DNA of 64,000 bases, taken from NCBI GenBank assembly GCA_947462335.1, contig OX381707.1, positions 62,845,773-62,909,772 of the forward strand, read 5' to 3'. Below, in pieces: positions 9,234 through 20,460 of the stretch (within the stretch, counting starts at the first letter, position 1; the number at the start of each line of letters is the position of its first letter). Made by a program: the position numbers and the translations under genes. The notes under the pieces were generated by a model, which made no database searches, was not told the DNA's origin, and saw nothing but the letters and a program-made list of their open reading frames with translations. The DNA comes from Harmothoe impar. Its lineage: Eukaryota; Annelida; Polychaeta; Phyllodocida; Polynoidae.

Positions 9234-11270
9234 GATGTTGAGGATGTGCTACTTAAGGAGTCTATAATTCAGATTGCCCTAGACCCTGAAGTAGTTACCT
9301 CCAAAGCCCAAACTCAGGCTATCAAAAATGAGTCAGGTATTTTTGGGAGTCCTAAAACTTTTTTGGGCGACCCAGAATGTTCAAAAAACCTCGAGAACTT
9401 TGAAGATAATTTTTCTTCTCGAGATAGTTCAAAAAGTTTTGAAAATTTTGAGGATATTTCAAATTGTTCAAAAAATGTAAAATTCTCTCCAGGCAGTAAT
9501 TTACCTGGAGAATTAGGCAATCTACTTGATACACCTAATAATTTGTTATTTCAAATTGAAGGTGATAGTGATACACCTGTAATTAAGGTGTATGAAAACT
9601 GTTTGGCTGGTACATGTAAATGCATGCATTTGATTGGGGGCAGAAGTACAAACCTTATGCCCTGCAGATTTGCCCATTTCTTGTTTGGCCAGGGCAATGT
9701 TCTGCCCCATGACCCTGAAATAGCCAATTTTATTTGGCAGGGAGTTGTAAACGGTTTCAAAATTGTTGACAATAATTGTGAAACCGAGTATTTTTGTAAA
9801 AATTATAACTCTATTCTCGAGGAAAATTTTTACTCAGAAATGTGTGACCTAGTTCAGCAAGAGACCCAGGCAGGGTTAGTGACTCAGACAAAAATGAGAC
9901 CTAGATGTGTCCATGCTTTAGGTGGGATTTCTAAATCGAATGGTAAACTTAGGCCTATTACAGATTGTAGCATGCCAGAAAAGAAGGCTATAAATAATTT
10001 TATGCAGCAAACTTATAAGCCATTTACTTATAATTCAGTTAGCACTGCAGTAAAACTTTTGGATCAAGGTGATCACATGGCTGTTATAGATTTGAAATCA
10101 GCCTATAGAACAGTGAATGTGTATGCCCCTCACTGTACCTTTCAGGGTTTCAGGTGGAATTTTGGTTCGGGTTATGAAAATTATGAGAACAACAGGCTAT
10201 CATTCGGTCTGAGGTGTGCGCCTTATATTTTCAACCAGATATCTGAATTTATAGTGTTGGTGGGTAGAGCATATGGAGTTGGTAAGGTGGTGAATTACCT
10301 TGACGATTTCTTAATAATTTGTGACTCTGAGCTGGAGTGTCTTCGCCAGCGAGACCTTTTAATAGAGGTAATGGAATTTTTGGGGTTTAATGTTGCTTTT
10401 AATAAAGTCACTTCTCCATGTACTACTACCACTTTTTTAGGGATTACAATAGATTCGGTTAATATGGAACTAACCCTGCCAGAGGAAAAGCTGTTTAAGC
10501 TTAATAACGCCTTAGAAGAGTGTATTGGTCAGTCTCATGCTACCAAGAAACAATTGCAAAGCATTGGTGGGTTAATGAGTTTCTGCTCGTCGGTGGTCAG
10601 GGGTGGAAGAACTTTTAGTAGGCGCCTCTTTGACTTGTGTGCCAGAGCAAAAGATAAAGGTTCAATCTATTTATGTGAAGAAACTAGGAAAGACCTACAG
10701 TGGTGGAAACGCTTCTGCAGGTATTTTAATTGTAATTCTTTAATTCCGAAAGATATGACAGAATGTCCAATTGTCTCTGATGCTTCAACCAAGGGCTTTG
10801 GAGCCTGGTCGGGTACAGATTTCATATATGGTGTGTGGGAAAAAGAATTTTTTCCTACTACTGATTGCAATCATAGAGTTCTTCCACCCTTGTTAGACAG
10901 ACTTGACGTTCATGAAGGCAATATAAATGTGTATGAGTTGTGGCCGGTAGTGCTTGGTTTGAAGCGCTGGGCCGAAAAGTATGCAAACTCTAGAATTCAT
11001 TTCATTACCGACAACATGCAGGTCTTAGCTAACCTTAATTCTGGTAGAAGCAAAAATCATCTCAGTATGGAATGGCTTAGAGAAATATTCTGGATATGTT
11101 TCATATATAATATAGACATTTTCGCTACTTATATTAAATCTGAGGATAATATATTAGCTGATCAATTATCTAGGCTACCGTATAAGGGTTATATTAATTT
11201 GTGTAATAAATCCTTAGCCTTGAATAACATGTGCTGTGTGTCTTTACAGGAAACCTTTTGTCCCAGCTGA
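9234..11270 (+). CDS. Reverse transcriptase/RNase H (Ngaro 1 ORF2)
   Basis: Pol protein that copies the element RNA into DNA. The frame continues from the Gag frame past TAG; there is no in-frame ATG near the junction (the first usable-looking codon is GTG at 9246, and the ATG at 9235 is out of frame). Motifs: RPITDCSMP and VIDLKSAYRTV (fingers/palm, catalytic Asp), LSFGLRCAP, and the catalytic YLDDF box near residue 352 counted from 9246. RNase H follows: VSDASTKGFGAW, NVYELWPVVLGL, ITDNMQVL and ILADQLSRLP give the D-E-D-D set. The amino 100 residues are poorly conserved, with repeated SKxFENF phrases. The end overlaps the recombinase frame. The family position (DIRS/Ngaro) follows from this RT type plus the recombinase and split repeats. 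Confidence 0.9.
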   Translation, partial: DVEDVLLKESIIQIALDPEVVTSKAQTQAIKNESGIFGSPKTFLGDPECSKNLENFEDNFSSRDSSKSFENFEDISNCSKNVKFSPGSNLPGELGNLLDTPNNLLFQIEGDSDTPVIKVYENCLAGTCKCMHLIGGRSTNLMPCRFAHFLFGQGNVLPHDPEIANFIWQGVVNGFKIVDNNCETEYFCKNYNSILEENFYSEMCDLVQQETQAGLVTQTKMRPRCVHALGGISKSNGKLRPITDCSMPEKKAINNFMQQTYKPFTYNSVSTAVKLLDQGDHMAVIDLKSAYRTVNVYAPHCTFQGFRWNFGSGYENYENNRLSFGLRCAPYIFNQISEFIVLVGRAYGVGKVVNYLDDFLIICDSELECLRQRDLLIEVMEFLGFNVAFNKVTSPCTTTTFLGITIDSVNMELTLPEEKLFKLNNALEECIGQSHATKKQLQSIGGLMSFCSSVVRGGRTFSRRLFDLCARAKDKGSIYLCEETRKDLQWWKRFCRYFNCNSLIPKDMTECPIVSDASTKGFGAWSGTDFIYGVWEKEFFPTTDCNHRVLPPLLDRLDVHEGNINVYELWPVVLGLKRWAEKYANSRIHFITDNMQVLANLNSGRSKNHLSMEWLREIFWICFIYNIDIFATYIKSEDNILADQLSRLPYKGYINLCNKSLALNNMCCVSLQETFCPS
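11241..11249 (+). promoter_or_regulatory. Putative 3' splice acceptor of recombinase mRNA
   Basis: TCTTTACAG preceded by TGTGTG, a good pyrimidine-rich acceptor, lies at the 5' edge of the recombinase frame. The minus-strand element has TCTCTTTACAG at the equivalent position (23488-23498). The donor was not identified. Confidence 0.45.
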
Positions 11271-12175
11271 TGAATGAACAGCAGAAACTTTTGGATGCTA
11301 GTCTGGCAGATACAACCAAACTGACACGAGCAGCTCAATTAAGGAGGTATAATAATTTTTGTAAATTATTTCATTTGAAGGAGTTTCCTTGCTCTTCAAT
11401 TCAAGCTCGGATGTATGCTACTTATTTATCCTCCAGAGTAAAACCCGTGTCAGTACGTAATTATCTCTCTGCTGTTTGGTATCAGTGTAAAATATTAGGT
11501 TTCTCAGATTTTTCTATGTGTTTTTTGCTGAAACAACTTTTAAATGGGATTGATAGGACTTATGCTTGCTTTAATAGTCCTTCAAGGTATCCTTTATCAG
11601 TCATTGAGTTATTGGCTATGTTTAAATTTCTAAACATGCAAAATTCTGAACACAAGTCGTTTTGGCTTGCAGTGTTGCTGTGCTTCAGGGGCCTTCTGCG
11701 GAAATGTCACGTGACCAATACCAGACATTCCTTGACATGTGGGGACATAGATGTATCTTCGTCCCATGTCACCCTAAAAATTAGGTCTTCTAAAACAGAC
11801 CAATTAGGTAAATCTCCTTTTAAAATTTTTCTCCACAACATCCCGGGTTCTCCCCTTTGTGTGAGAAAATTGCTAATTGATTCTATTCGAAATTCTCATA
11901 GAAGCTCAGACTTAGTGCATTTGCACTACAATGCCTTTAACTCAAGACTGAAGGATTTGTCTAAAAGATTGGGCTTGCCTGTCGACAGGATAAGTACCCA
12001 TTCTTTGAGACATGGGGGGGCTTCTCTTTTGAGGTCCTTGAATGTACCACTGGATTCTATCAGGGTACTTGGCAACTGGAAATCCAGTGCTATTTACCGG
12101 TACTTGCATGATTCTGATTCAGAATTGTTGTTGATTGATTATGTACCTGTGAAGTATTTTTCATCTTTAATGTAA
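11250..12175 (+). CDS. Tyrosine recombinase (Ngaro 1 ORF3)
   Basis: Integrase of the tyrosine-recombinase family, expected to insert the circular cDNA without target duplication. Catalytic positions visible: Arg in CFRGLLRKCHV, Lys in SSKTDQ, His-x-x-Arg in THSLRHGGASLL, Trp in GNWKSSA and the nucleophile in IYRYL. The frame is open from 11231 but lacks an early ATG (first ATG at 11270). A clean splice-acceptor-like TCTTTACAG ends at 11249, and the second element has the same site at the same place, so I start the exon at 11250. It overlaps the polymerase frame by about 20-40 bp in a different frame. About 310 residues, normal for the family. Confidence 0.9.
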
Positions 12176-12208
12176 TTATTGCATTATTACATTGTGGTTG
12201 GTGTGTTG

Positions 12209-12567
12209 TTGGCCTGGTAATATCTGATACTTGACACCAAACTCACTGACTTCTCAATTTGTTCACATGTATATACTCATAGTAATTATATACTCAGAAT
12301 AATTATATTAATATATAATATATTGTTACTATTACTCAGAATTAATTATATTAATATATAATATATTGTTATTATAATATCAACAGATTATTATATTGTT
12401 GTAAACTATATACCTCCGCTTGGGTAGAAACAAGAATCCTTTATAGGCTGATTAATATATTCGTCAAGTTAACGTACATGTATGACATTTTTTAGTTACC
12501 GGTAGTAACTATGGTAACTCGTTTATATTTGTCTAATATAATCCAAAGCCCACAGCAACTATTTATA
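12209..12567 (+). repeat. Split direct repeat B1
   Basis: 359 bp, repeated as B2 at 12972-13330 with a constant offset of 763. AT-rich, with repeated ATTATATTAATATATAATATATTG palindromic phrases (shown in part). It abuts A2 with no gap. Confidence 0.9.
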
Positions 12568-12850
12568 GGACAGATCAACGCGGTTGAATCCAAGTATAAA
12601 TAAGCGAGTGGGCGTGGCCGTGGTTCCTGAGCAGCTCACCAGAGGGCGCCCCAGACTGACCTGATTTATGAGCAGCTCTCTGATTGGCTGTGAGTGGCTC
12701 AATAACAATGCGTCTGATTGGCTGCAGCTCGGGGACCATGGTTACTTCTTCTTGTTGGGCCCATACTATAAATGGGCAGTTTCATGGTTTCATGGCCAGT
12801 GGCCTTTGAATCTCCAGACCGTTCACACCTGTTCACTAATTTTAAATTTT
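12568..12850 (+). repeat. Split direct repeat A2
   Basis: Copy of A1 (8004-8286), same length of 283 bp, carrying the second TATA box at 12595-12602 and the CTCF-like word at 12636-12650. Confidence 0.9.
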
Positions 12851-12971
12851 ATTTTTAATCTTAAGATTAGAATACAGGTGCTGTTGTAAAACGCTATTAT
12901 TATATAAAAATAGATTTTTGTGGGAATTTTTTACCCAATGGTATCGTTATTGCGTAATAAAGTAGGCTATA

Positions 12972-13330
12972 TTGGCCTGGTAATATCTGATACTTGACAC
13001 CAAACTCACTGACTTCTCAATTTGTTCACATGTATATACTCATAGTAATTATATACTCAGAATAATTATATTAATATATAATATATTGTTACTATTACTC
13101 AGAATTAATTATATTAATATATAATATATTGTTATTATAATATCAACAGATTATTATATTGTTGTAAACTATATACCTCCGCTTGGGTAGAAACAAGAAT
13201 CCTTTATAGGCTGATTAATATATTCGTCAAGTTAACGTACATGTATGACATTTTTTAGTTACCGGTAGTAACTATGGTAACTCGTTTATATTTGTCTAAT
13301 ATAATCCAAAGCCCACAGCAACTATTTATA
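12972..13330 (+). repeat. Split direct repeat B2, right end of Ngaro 1
   Basis: Copy of B1. It ends in ACTATTTATA at 13330, after which sequence unrelated to the element starts. Confidence 0.9.
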
Positions 13331-14290
13331 AGTTCAATAGACCTCAGCGCAACACTGTATCAACTGCTTAAAATTAGCTAATTTCCAGATTTCAAAAGAA
13401 AAAAAAGTCAACTAAACAGGGTCAATCCTACTGTCTCATGCATGGGCAGTCCTCTATTATGTATTAGACGTGAAGAGGAGATTATATTCAATGTTGAGGT
13501 AACATTGACGGATAGCTACATGCTGTAATATTACAGTAATTTGGAATTCCCTGAAGCATGCTGAGCTGGGGACCAAGACTTGTGCCCTCTAGTTCCTGAT
13601 TCCACCAACAGATGTCCTTGGTGCAGCGTTTTCCCCCCTTCCCCAGGCATATAATATGTTGCAGTAAGTGACGTCACAATTATTAATTGAAAACATCCCA
13701 GCAGTGCTGTTAGCCTGCATCAAGATAACCATTGTGGATTGCCACTGAAGTGCCCTAAAGAATATAATTGCCTTATACATTCACAATATCTAGAACCAAG
13801 CCTCCTTTTTGGAGCTCAATTTGCCTAGATAGGTAAAGCAAGGCTAATTATTACTATTCAGACGGGAAATGTTACCATGGAAAAGTGTGCACCCGAGTAA
13901 TTTGTAATGGAACATTTCACAGCATAATTAAATTCACAATGTAATAGTGCAGGTCAAGCATATGGCATGTTCAAATTCGTATGTTCCATAAGGACCGGAA
14001 TCATTCTGCATGCATGAGGTAGACAAATTAAACTCCCTACTCAAGACTTAGACAGCACTGTGTGTAATTGATCAATTGTTACATAACCCACTGGAATAAT
14101 ACCACTCAAAACATATTCCATGAAAATAGGGTGGCCTAATTTTAAAGAGAGTTCTTCCTGTGACCATGAAGCTATGTACAAATATATAAAAAGTTTGAAC
14201 ATAGCCTGGAAACTTTCCCTTTTCTCAAGTGTCAAAATACATCAATCTAGAATTGAATAGAAATACGATATTTTAATGATCTTTACCCCT
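13331..14290. other. AT-rich intergenic DNA
   Basis: It holds the inverted dispersed repeat at about 13580-13655. Otherwise only short unconvincing frames are present and no recognisable gene or RNA. Confidence 0.5.
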
Positions 14291-14292
14291 AT

Positions 14293-14480
14293 GTCTAGTT
14301 CCCAATTAGCCAGTCGCTTAGCCGCTCACAACGTCGTAGGCTCCTCACAAATAGACAGACTGTGAGCAATATATAAAGGGGACCTCTCTGATCTGCTGCA
14401 GAACTAACCCTACTAACCATGTAAACACACTTGTCAGCTCTCTTAGACACATGCATTGATGGCCTGGGTGGCAAGATTAA
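14293..14480 (+). repeat. Dispersed repeat, related to 19735-19935
   Basis: The phrases TTCCCAATTAGCC, TAGCCGCTCAC, GGCTC-TCACA, CTGTGAGCA, TTGTCAGCT-TCTTAGA and TGATGG occur in the same order here and at 19735-19935. Two diverged copies of one element, about 190-200 bp, same orientation, class unknown. Confidence 0.65.
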
Positions 14481-14734
14481 CAACTTGGTATGTGTTATAC
14501 AAGAACTAAACTAGACCAAGCGTCTGCGTACTCCAGGCATGCAGCAAGGCGAACACCACCTATATTCTTTTTCATTTGGGATACTCAAAATCAAAATGAT
14601 TAAACAAACGTAAATTTTGTTTACAACACTACCATTTCCTTACCAAATGGGTTACAACAATAATCAACAAAATAAACCGCCTCGCCCAGTGATTTGTGAT
14701 GAGAATCAGAAAATGCATTACTTACAGCAATATA

Positions 14735-14778
14735 ATTAAAATGGCAATATGTATATATATACATATTGCCATTTTAAT
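14735..14778. repeat. Perfect 44-bp palindrome
   Basis: ATTAAAATGGCAATATGTAT followed by AT at 14735-14756 is exactly reverse complementary to 14757-14778. There is no loop and the centre is (TA)n. It may be a minimal MITE or a replication-slippage palindrome. Confidence 0.95.
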
Positions 14779-14975
14779 GATATATCATTCTTGGTGGCAT
14801 CTGCATACGCTGTGTAGAAATTAGCGTATAAAAGGAAACAGACCGTTCCAGCTATTGACATGAGTTACATAATATGGTGTGCTAGAACAAATGACTATAA
14901 TTACTATCATACAGGCTGAAGGCACTCAGCAAGTACACAGTTGATGTGTAATGGAAGAATCTCATATAATATATA

Positions 14976-15198
14976 CCGTAAAACCTCGTGTAGAAGCCTG
15001 AACCGTGTATAAGCCGCACTCCAACTTTGGGCTGGTCCTATAAGCCGCACAGGACATCTGATTATGGTTACTTTTGTACTGTATTACAGGAGCAAAAACT
15101 CATGTATAAGTCGCACCTGGACTCTATCCTGATCCTATAAGCCGCATCAGCAATCTGACTCGCGTACTAGCCGTGGTTTATGCGCAAGGTTTTACGGG
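14976..15198. mobile_element. Small MITE with CCGTAAAACC ends, TA target
   Basis: 223 bp with CCGTAAAACC at the left and GGTTTTACGGG at the right, flanked by TA on both sides. The interior has repeats of TATAAGCCGCAC (15010-15050 and 15095-15145). TA duplication and short TIRs suggest a Tc1/mariner-type MITE. Confidence 0.75.
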
Positions 15199-17323
15199 TA
15201 GTGCTAAATGGTGCACCAGTCGTGTATTCTGGTAACTGTTGTCTCATTATACATTTCAACAGGACCCTACATTTACTTGTAACAGGAACATTCATTTACT
15301 GAATCAACGTTAATTTAATCTATATGAGCAGCTCTAATTGCACAGTTTAGATGCAGGCATACTTCTCAGAATACTGTATAATAACTATAGTCTGTATAGT
15401 AATTAGCAGAATTTGACATAACCAGCCCCTTCGGGGGCCGGGGTCGTGGTTGGGTGTTCTTCCTTTTGTACTTTGGAAAGTAGGCCTACCACCCTGCATG
15501 GCGTAATGCAGGTTCGTCCCTTGTTGCACCGGAAAGGGGGGAGGTGCACACCTTGCCTAGATGTATTTTGAATTGCCTGAGACTATAACAGAGCACTAGT
15601 TCTAACTTAAATGGCATGGGTTTAGTGTATAGAATCTATAGGTGTGTAGCTGGATGCATTATCAACCAATCAGATTCCACCCTGCATCCACTGCAGAAAT
15701 TTTAGGGTGCGTTATGTAACAGCTGGTACCCATGTGACTGCTGTTATCAATGCTTATCTCACCGGTACCAGATCAAGCAATGGATGCCCGCATCCGGCTA
15801 CCTTGCTATAGCGAAGGAATTTATTTTCTTAGAATGAGTATTACAGAAATATGAGCAGTGTGACTTGTAAAAAAAATCCATTTCCTATTTGATTATGTTT
15901 TCAACTATTGTAATCCAAAGTAATTTGCAGATGACATAGTTAAGATTAAGTTTTCAAGTATGGAGCACCGTAGCATGCCATTTTCTTTACACTATGTACT
16001 TCCTAATATATTGAACTATTTTTGTGCGCAGTCATTTGCAGATATTCATAGAATATCTAGATCATCTAACAGGTAGAGATTCCCTTTAACTAGGTGGGTT
16101 AATCGTGCCAAACAAGGTAGGGTTCCTACTGCAATCATGCCAATATAAGGCCTGGTCCTGGCTTGTATTGAGATCAGGCGCGTGCATGTACATACAGGTG
16201 ACAGGTGTGGTAGTATACCTGCAACAGGTGGGGCATAGCCTATGGGAGCCGATGGGAGGTATGGTGACGTTCACTTGGAGATTAACGACCATGCACCGAA
16301 GGTCATGGTTCTTCTTGCCATGAGTCCGTGTAGCTCCTGCCCTTGAGATTGAGTATAGTTGGCAAGTTCCTAATTTTCTTGTGGATGACATATTACTCGC
16401 TGATTCATTCTCGCCAGATGACATTGACAACTCATAATTATATGTTTAAATCTATTTCCCATGAAGAAACTCATCCTAATCCTCCCCTCTTTCATATTAT
16501 TCATCACTAATCCATTTCTTCTTCTCAAAAACGATGGTCCGTGTTTGGAAAGATACATACATTTTTGTTTTTTTAATCCAATGAACTTTCCAATGATCAT
16601 CGTTTAAGAAGCGCCTTAAAATCTGTGACATGCAACTTGTTGACATATACATGGACATGCTTAACAAAGGCGCCTCCACCTGTACCTGCTATATGGTTGA
16701 CAACTACTTTAATGACGCATCAAGGGTATGTAAATGGAAATCTGCATGCGGTCTGACGTATTTTAGGCTAAGAAGGCTGCGAGTCCATTGTGTGAGCGGG
16801 ATAGGTACATTTCCTAATATATCTAATGCATTTGCCAAATCCATCCATTGGCGCATTAGTGTTTAGTAGCTTCCGCCCTTATCTTCTCTTGTTACTATCC
16901 ACTTCAGAGAATTCATCATATTATGTGTTGACCCACTTTTCTGCCACGTGCGTCACATATAATATATTATGTTGAAGACACTTTACAGGTGCACGTTTGA
17001 TCAAGCATTTCCACGCCGGATGTATCTAAATTTGCATTTCAAATGTAATTTTGCTGGAATTGTTTACTAAAGGAGTGTTGGCGTTAATTACATTATCAAA
17101 ACTGTGTTTTGGATGACTATTTTCACAACTCATCTGAGGTCAGCACCTATTCTTTTTTTACGTGCGTCACTATCTATAAACTGAAGTGTAGAAACTACAT
17201 AAAGTTCTGTGTGTTGTCATGAAACCATGATAGAAAACAGGAAGTGACTTCATGCTATATATTTATTTTCCTGTTGGTGATCGTATTTTTGGGCGAATCT
17301 ATGGGATGGGCTGAAGACATAGA
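15199..17323. other. Intergenic DNA without a recognised gene
   Basis: Short frames on both strands (for example 16086-16430) have no recognisable domain or codon signal. A 25-bp phrase around 15509-15534 (GCAGGTTCGTCCCTTGTTGC...) recurs at 44257-44282. Nothing else is supportable. Confidence 0.4.
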
Positions 17324-17471
17324 CAAATGCCAACGCCCATTGATACCGTCTCTGTCGTATTTCATGAGTGGGGGCTTGGGCAGTATCCCACGAAGCCGCA
17401 GGCTGAGTGGGATGCGCCCCAGCTACCACGAGTGAAATACGTCAGAGAGGTATCAATGTAGTTGGCATTTG
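17324..17471. mobile_element. Hairpin MITE, about 148 bp
   Basis: CAAATGCCAAC at 17324 pairs with GTTGGCATTTG ending at 17471, and the inner parts CATTGATACC, TCTCTG, CGTATTTCA and GTGGGATGCG/CAGTATCCCAC also pair. Almost the entire length folds on itself with scattered mismatches. No target duplication was identified. Confidence 0.7.
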
Positions 17472-17524
17472 CATTTATTTTTTGATTTGAAGCCATTTAA
17501 TGAATAAAAACTGATTTTTCTTAG

Positions 17525-17576
17525 CCCATTGAATACGGCCACACTGTATTCAATGGGGGGCATTGAATACGGCCCT
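17525..17576. repeat. Inverted CCCATTGAATACGG repeats
   Basis: CCCATTGAATACGGCC, then GTATTCAATGGGG, then GCATTGAATACGGCCC: three copies of one 15-bp phrase in alternating orientation, forming a small hairpin. Confidence 0.7.
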
Positions 17577-17599
17577 TCCTATAGTTAAGCATAGTAAAT

Positions 17600-19730
17600 T
17601 TTGTATTTCAAAAAAATAAAGAATCATGCTCGGTAGATGTGTAGACACTCAGAAAAGTCAGCGTCATTGTCGCTAAAACCACTCTCACCTGACGATGTAG
17701 GAGTGGGATTCCTGTGGTCAGCCTCTCTCAGAGATCAGTAGATTCGATCACCATAGATATGATCACCTACGGCCTACCATCAGATTGTAAAACCCTCAAC
17801 CTATATAGTGGTCTAGGCTGCTTGGTTCAACTGGACAGTATACCACCGTAGTGTTTCTCAACTATTATAACTAGGAACATTACCCAGTTGGATATTCCCC
17901 TGTAAAGGAAAATTGAGAATATGAAAAGAAAAGAATAATATCCAAAATTGAAAAATAAAAAAGCTAGGGTCGGCCCTGTTTTGAATCTAGAGTCAGGTTG
18001 CCTGAAACACACTTTTTTATTTGGCCTGGTCAAAAAAAGTCAAGTGATTATTTGAAGGACGTGGTATATACCTCGAAGGGTTACCCCTGTAAAAACCACG
18101 GCCATGGAAGAGTGCATAAAACATTACCTGCATCAGAATACTACCACCTGCTGGGGCATATTAGTTTAAGTAGCAATGGGACAGGCTGCAGTTGATTGTC
18201 AGTCAACCACAGCTGCTGCCATGACGTCGTTAGCACCTAGGGGTGATAGGGAGAACAACTTTCATTCAGGCGCCTGAGATATAATCAGCCGGATTGCTTT
18301 TAGACCTGTTAGAAGGAAAAAGACCCCTCCTAAGAGATGCAGTGTAGTTGCTCTTAGTAACAGGAGGACAGTGTTAGTTTGAGGTCATGCATGTAATATG
18401 AAGGCATATATATTATTACTGGGTTATAATGTGCCGGATGATGGGCCATGTGAGGTGCCCTGCTGGAAATAAATATAGCTGAGCAGTAGAATCCAATATA
18501 GCAGTAGAATCTTCTGTTGATATACAGTACAAAAGGACTTATTTTGGGGCTCACTATAAACCTCTTGACACAAATCGAGATATCTATTTAAGTAAAAGGT
18601 GTAAAGAACAGAGCACTAATAAACCCATCATAACCTTTTATGATTATTACAATGACAAACAGCTACCTAAAGTGCTCCCTGCACTAAAGTCCCTTTTCGC
18701 AGATCGTGTCACAAATAGAGAGATGACTTTAGTGCAGTGCGGGCCATTATTAGCCTGTTGTCAAAAACACTGCGGAAAATGTCTCTGCAATCATTGCGCT
18801 GAATGATCTTGTAACCCCAACAAATTAGTGTTATTTTCCAATTGTGTTTGTGGAAATATTTATTCACTGGCTGATGAGTGTATATTTTTGGAATTTTATT
18901 TGGCAAAAAAAAAAATCTAAATCAATGAGTCTTCCACGTTGACCCATGGGAATATAACGAATAATTATGTAGTGCATAATACACTGATGATTATGATCAA
19001 CTGAGAAAAGTGATAATTATGTTGTTTTTAATCGAGGCCAATATGCACGATATTGATGAGTATGAGTGTTTCTAAATAATATGGAAGGTGAATGAATATG
19101 AAGAGAAGTTATGTGTGTAATTATCATACTGTTTGAAGTAAAATGTAGCTGAGCAGTGTAATCTCCAGTTATTTTGTGGTATCATACTACGGTGTATTTT
19201 TACATTGAAATACAGGACTCGTCAAGCTCAAGGCTGATACTCTACGAGAGGTGACCTGGGGAACTGCTCGTGTGGTGTAAATGACTTCTCATGGTGGCTG
19301 ACATTTAGCCACGTCAGGGACACAGTCATTGGTCCCCAGGCCCTGATGCTGATATATAAGCAGCATGATAGGGGGTGTCACGCTGTCAACTCCATTTGCA
19401 GATGGTGAGGCCATAAAGGGTGTTCCATATAGTGAGAACATGCAGGCTAGGTTCACCTTTAACACTGATTTGATGTAGCACAGGAACAGGGGGTTTATCC
19501 AGCTGGATAGATCTCACTAACGACAATTGGTTGATGGGAATACAAGAAGAAAATGGATGTTTAGTACAAGCATCGATGTCCAATATTTGCAATAACTGCT
19601 AGTCAATCCATATTGTTTGTGACAACTGACATGGATGACTAAAATGTGATGTGATTCTGGTAGTTAAACCAAAGCCCAAAAAACATGGTTTCATCTAGAA
19701 TACAATATAGAACATCTGCAATGTTCCTGC
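17600..19730. other. Intergenic DNA without a recognised gene
   Basis: AT-rich, with only short open frames and no domain, RNA or repeat that I can support. Confidence 0.4.
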
Positions 19731-19734
19731 TGGC

Positions 19735-19935
19735 CTTTCTTTACCCATGTCTCTGGTTCCCAATTAGCCTAGTCCCATAGCCGCTCACACCATGGGCTCT
19801 TCACATAAAGACTGCCAGACGGATTGGGCAGCTGTGAGCAGTTCAGGAAAGCACCCTGAGCTGCTCAAGGGCCAACTATGCTCTCTATGTAAATGAGATT
19901 GTCAGCTGTCTTAGAACACTTCGGTGATGGTTTTA
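19735..19935 (+). repeat. Dispersed repeat, related to 14293-14480
   Basis: Second copy of the repeat described at 14293-14480, with TAGCCGCTCAC and TTGTCAGCTGTCTTAGA as clear anchors. Confidence 0.65.
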
Positions 19936-20059
19936 GGACAGCGCTCACTGCCTGCTTAGTCTGCTTACTAACAGGAGAATTAAGTGAACGAAATTAATGG
20001 AGAATTAGGTTTAAAAACGAGAAAAAGGGCTAGCTTTTCAATGTCAGTGCATTACAGTG

Positions 20060-20460
20060 GTATCAGAGTATTAGTATTGTGGTATTATATTATGATATCA
20101 TCCTTGGCCAAATATCTTCCACCGTAGATCCCAAATTTACTATCGTACAGTGTACTGTAGTTTACTATATCATATTATAGTATACTATAGTGTTTCCTAA
20201 AACACCCTCAGATTATATCATAATGTATAATTTGTTACTATAGTTTACTGTAATAAAAACTATTGTATAGTATAATACGATATACGGCACACTTTGACAC
20301 TGTAGTAAAATATATTATTTTAAACTTTAGTTTACTGTAGTTTACTAGAACACTTAATAATATTTTCGTACACTTTGACACTATAGTAAACCACATCAAA
20401 TTGTACTACAGTTTACTGTAGTTTGCTAAAGTTAACTAGACCATTTTCACAACTGTGTTT
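20060..20460. repeat. Cluster of TTTACTGTAGTTTACTA phrases
   Basis: Degenerate tandem copies of TAGTTTACTGTAGTTTACTA with TAGTATACTATAG palindromes and repeated CACTTTGACACT-TAGTAAA. Very AT-rich, no coding. Confidence 0.6.

Larger units (their letters stand above)
8004..13330 (+). mobile_element. Ngaro-like retrotransposon 1 (DIRS order), complete
   Basis: A 5.3-kb tyrosine-recombinase retrotransposon. Its split direct repeats are A1 (8004-8286), three coding blocks (8325-12175), B1 (12209-12567), A2 (12568-12850), a 121-bp spacer and B2 (12972-13330). A1 equals A2 and B1 equals B2. The contiguous B1-A2 join reproduces the junction that would form if the element's right end (B2) were joined to its left end (A1), as expected from a circular DNA intermediate. 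There is no target duplication, as expected for tyrosine-recombinase integration. It lacks the methyltransferase of DIRS1-type elements, which together with the split repeats favours Ngaro. All three frames are open, so this copy could be recent. Confidence 0.9.

Noticed and set aside
9235..9290. ATG overlapping the Gag stop as a Pol start
   Set aside because: It is out of frame with Pol and reaches a stop within about 33 bases; the same is true in the second element.
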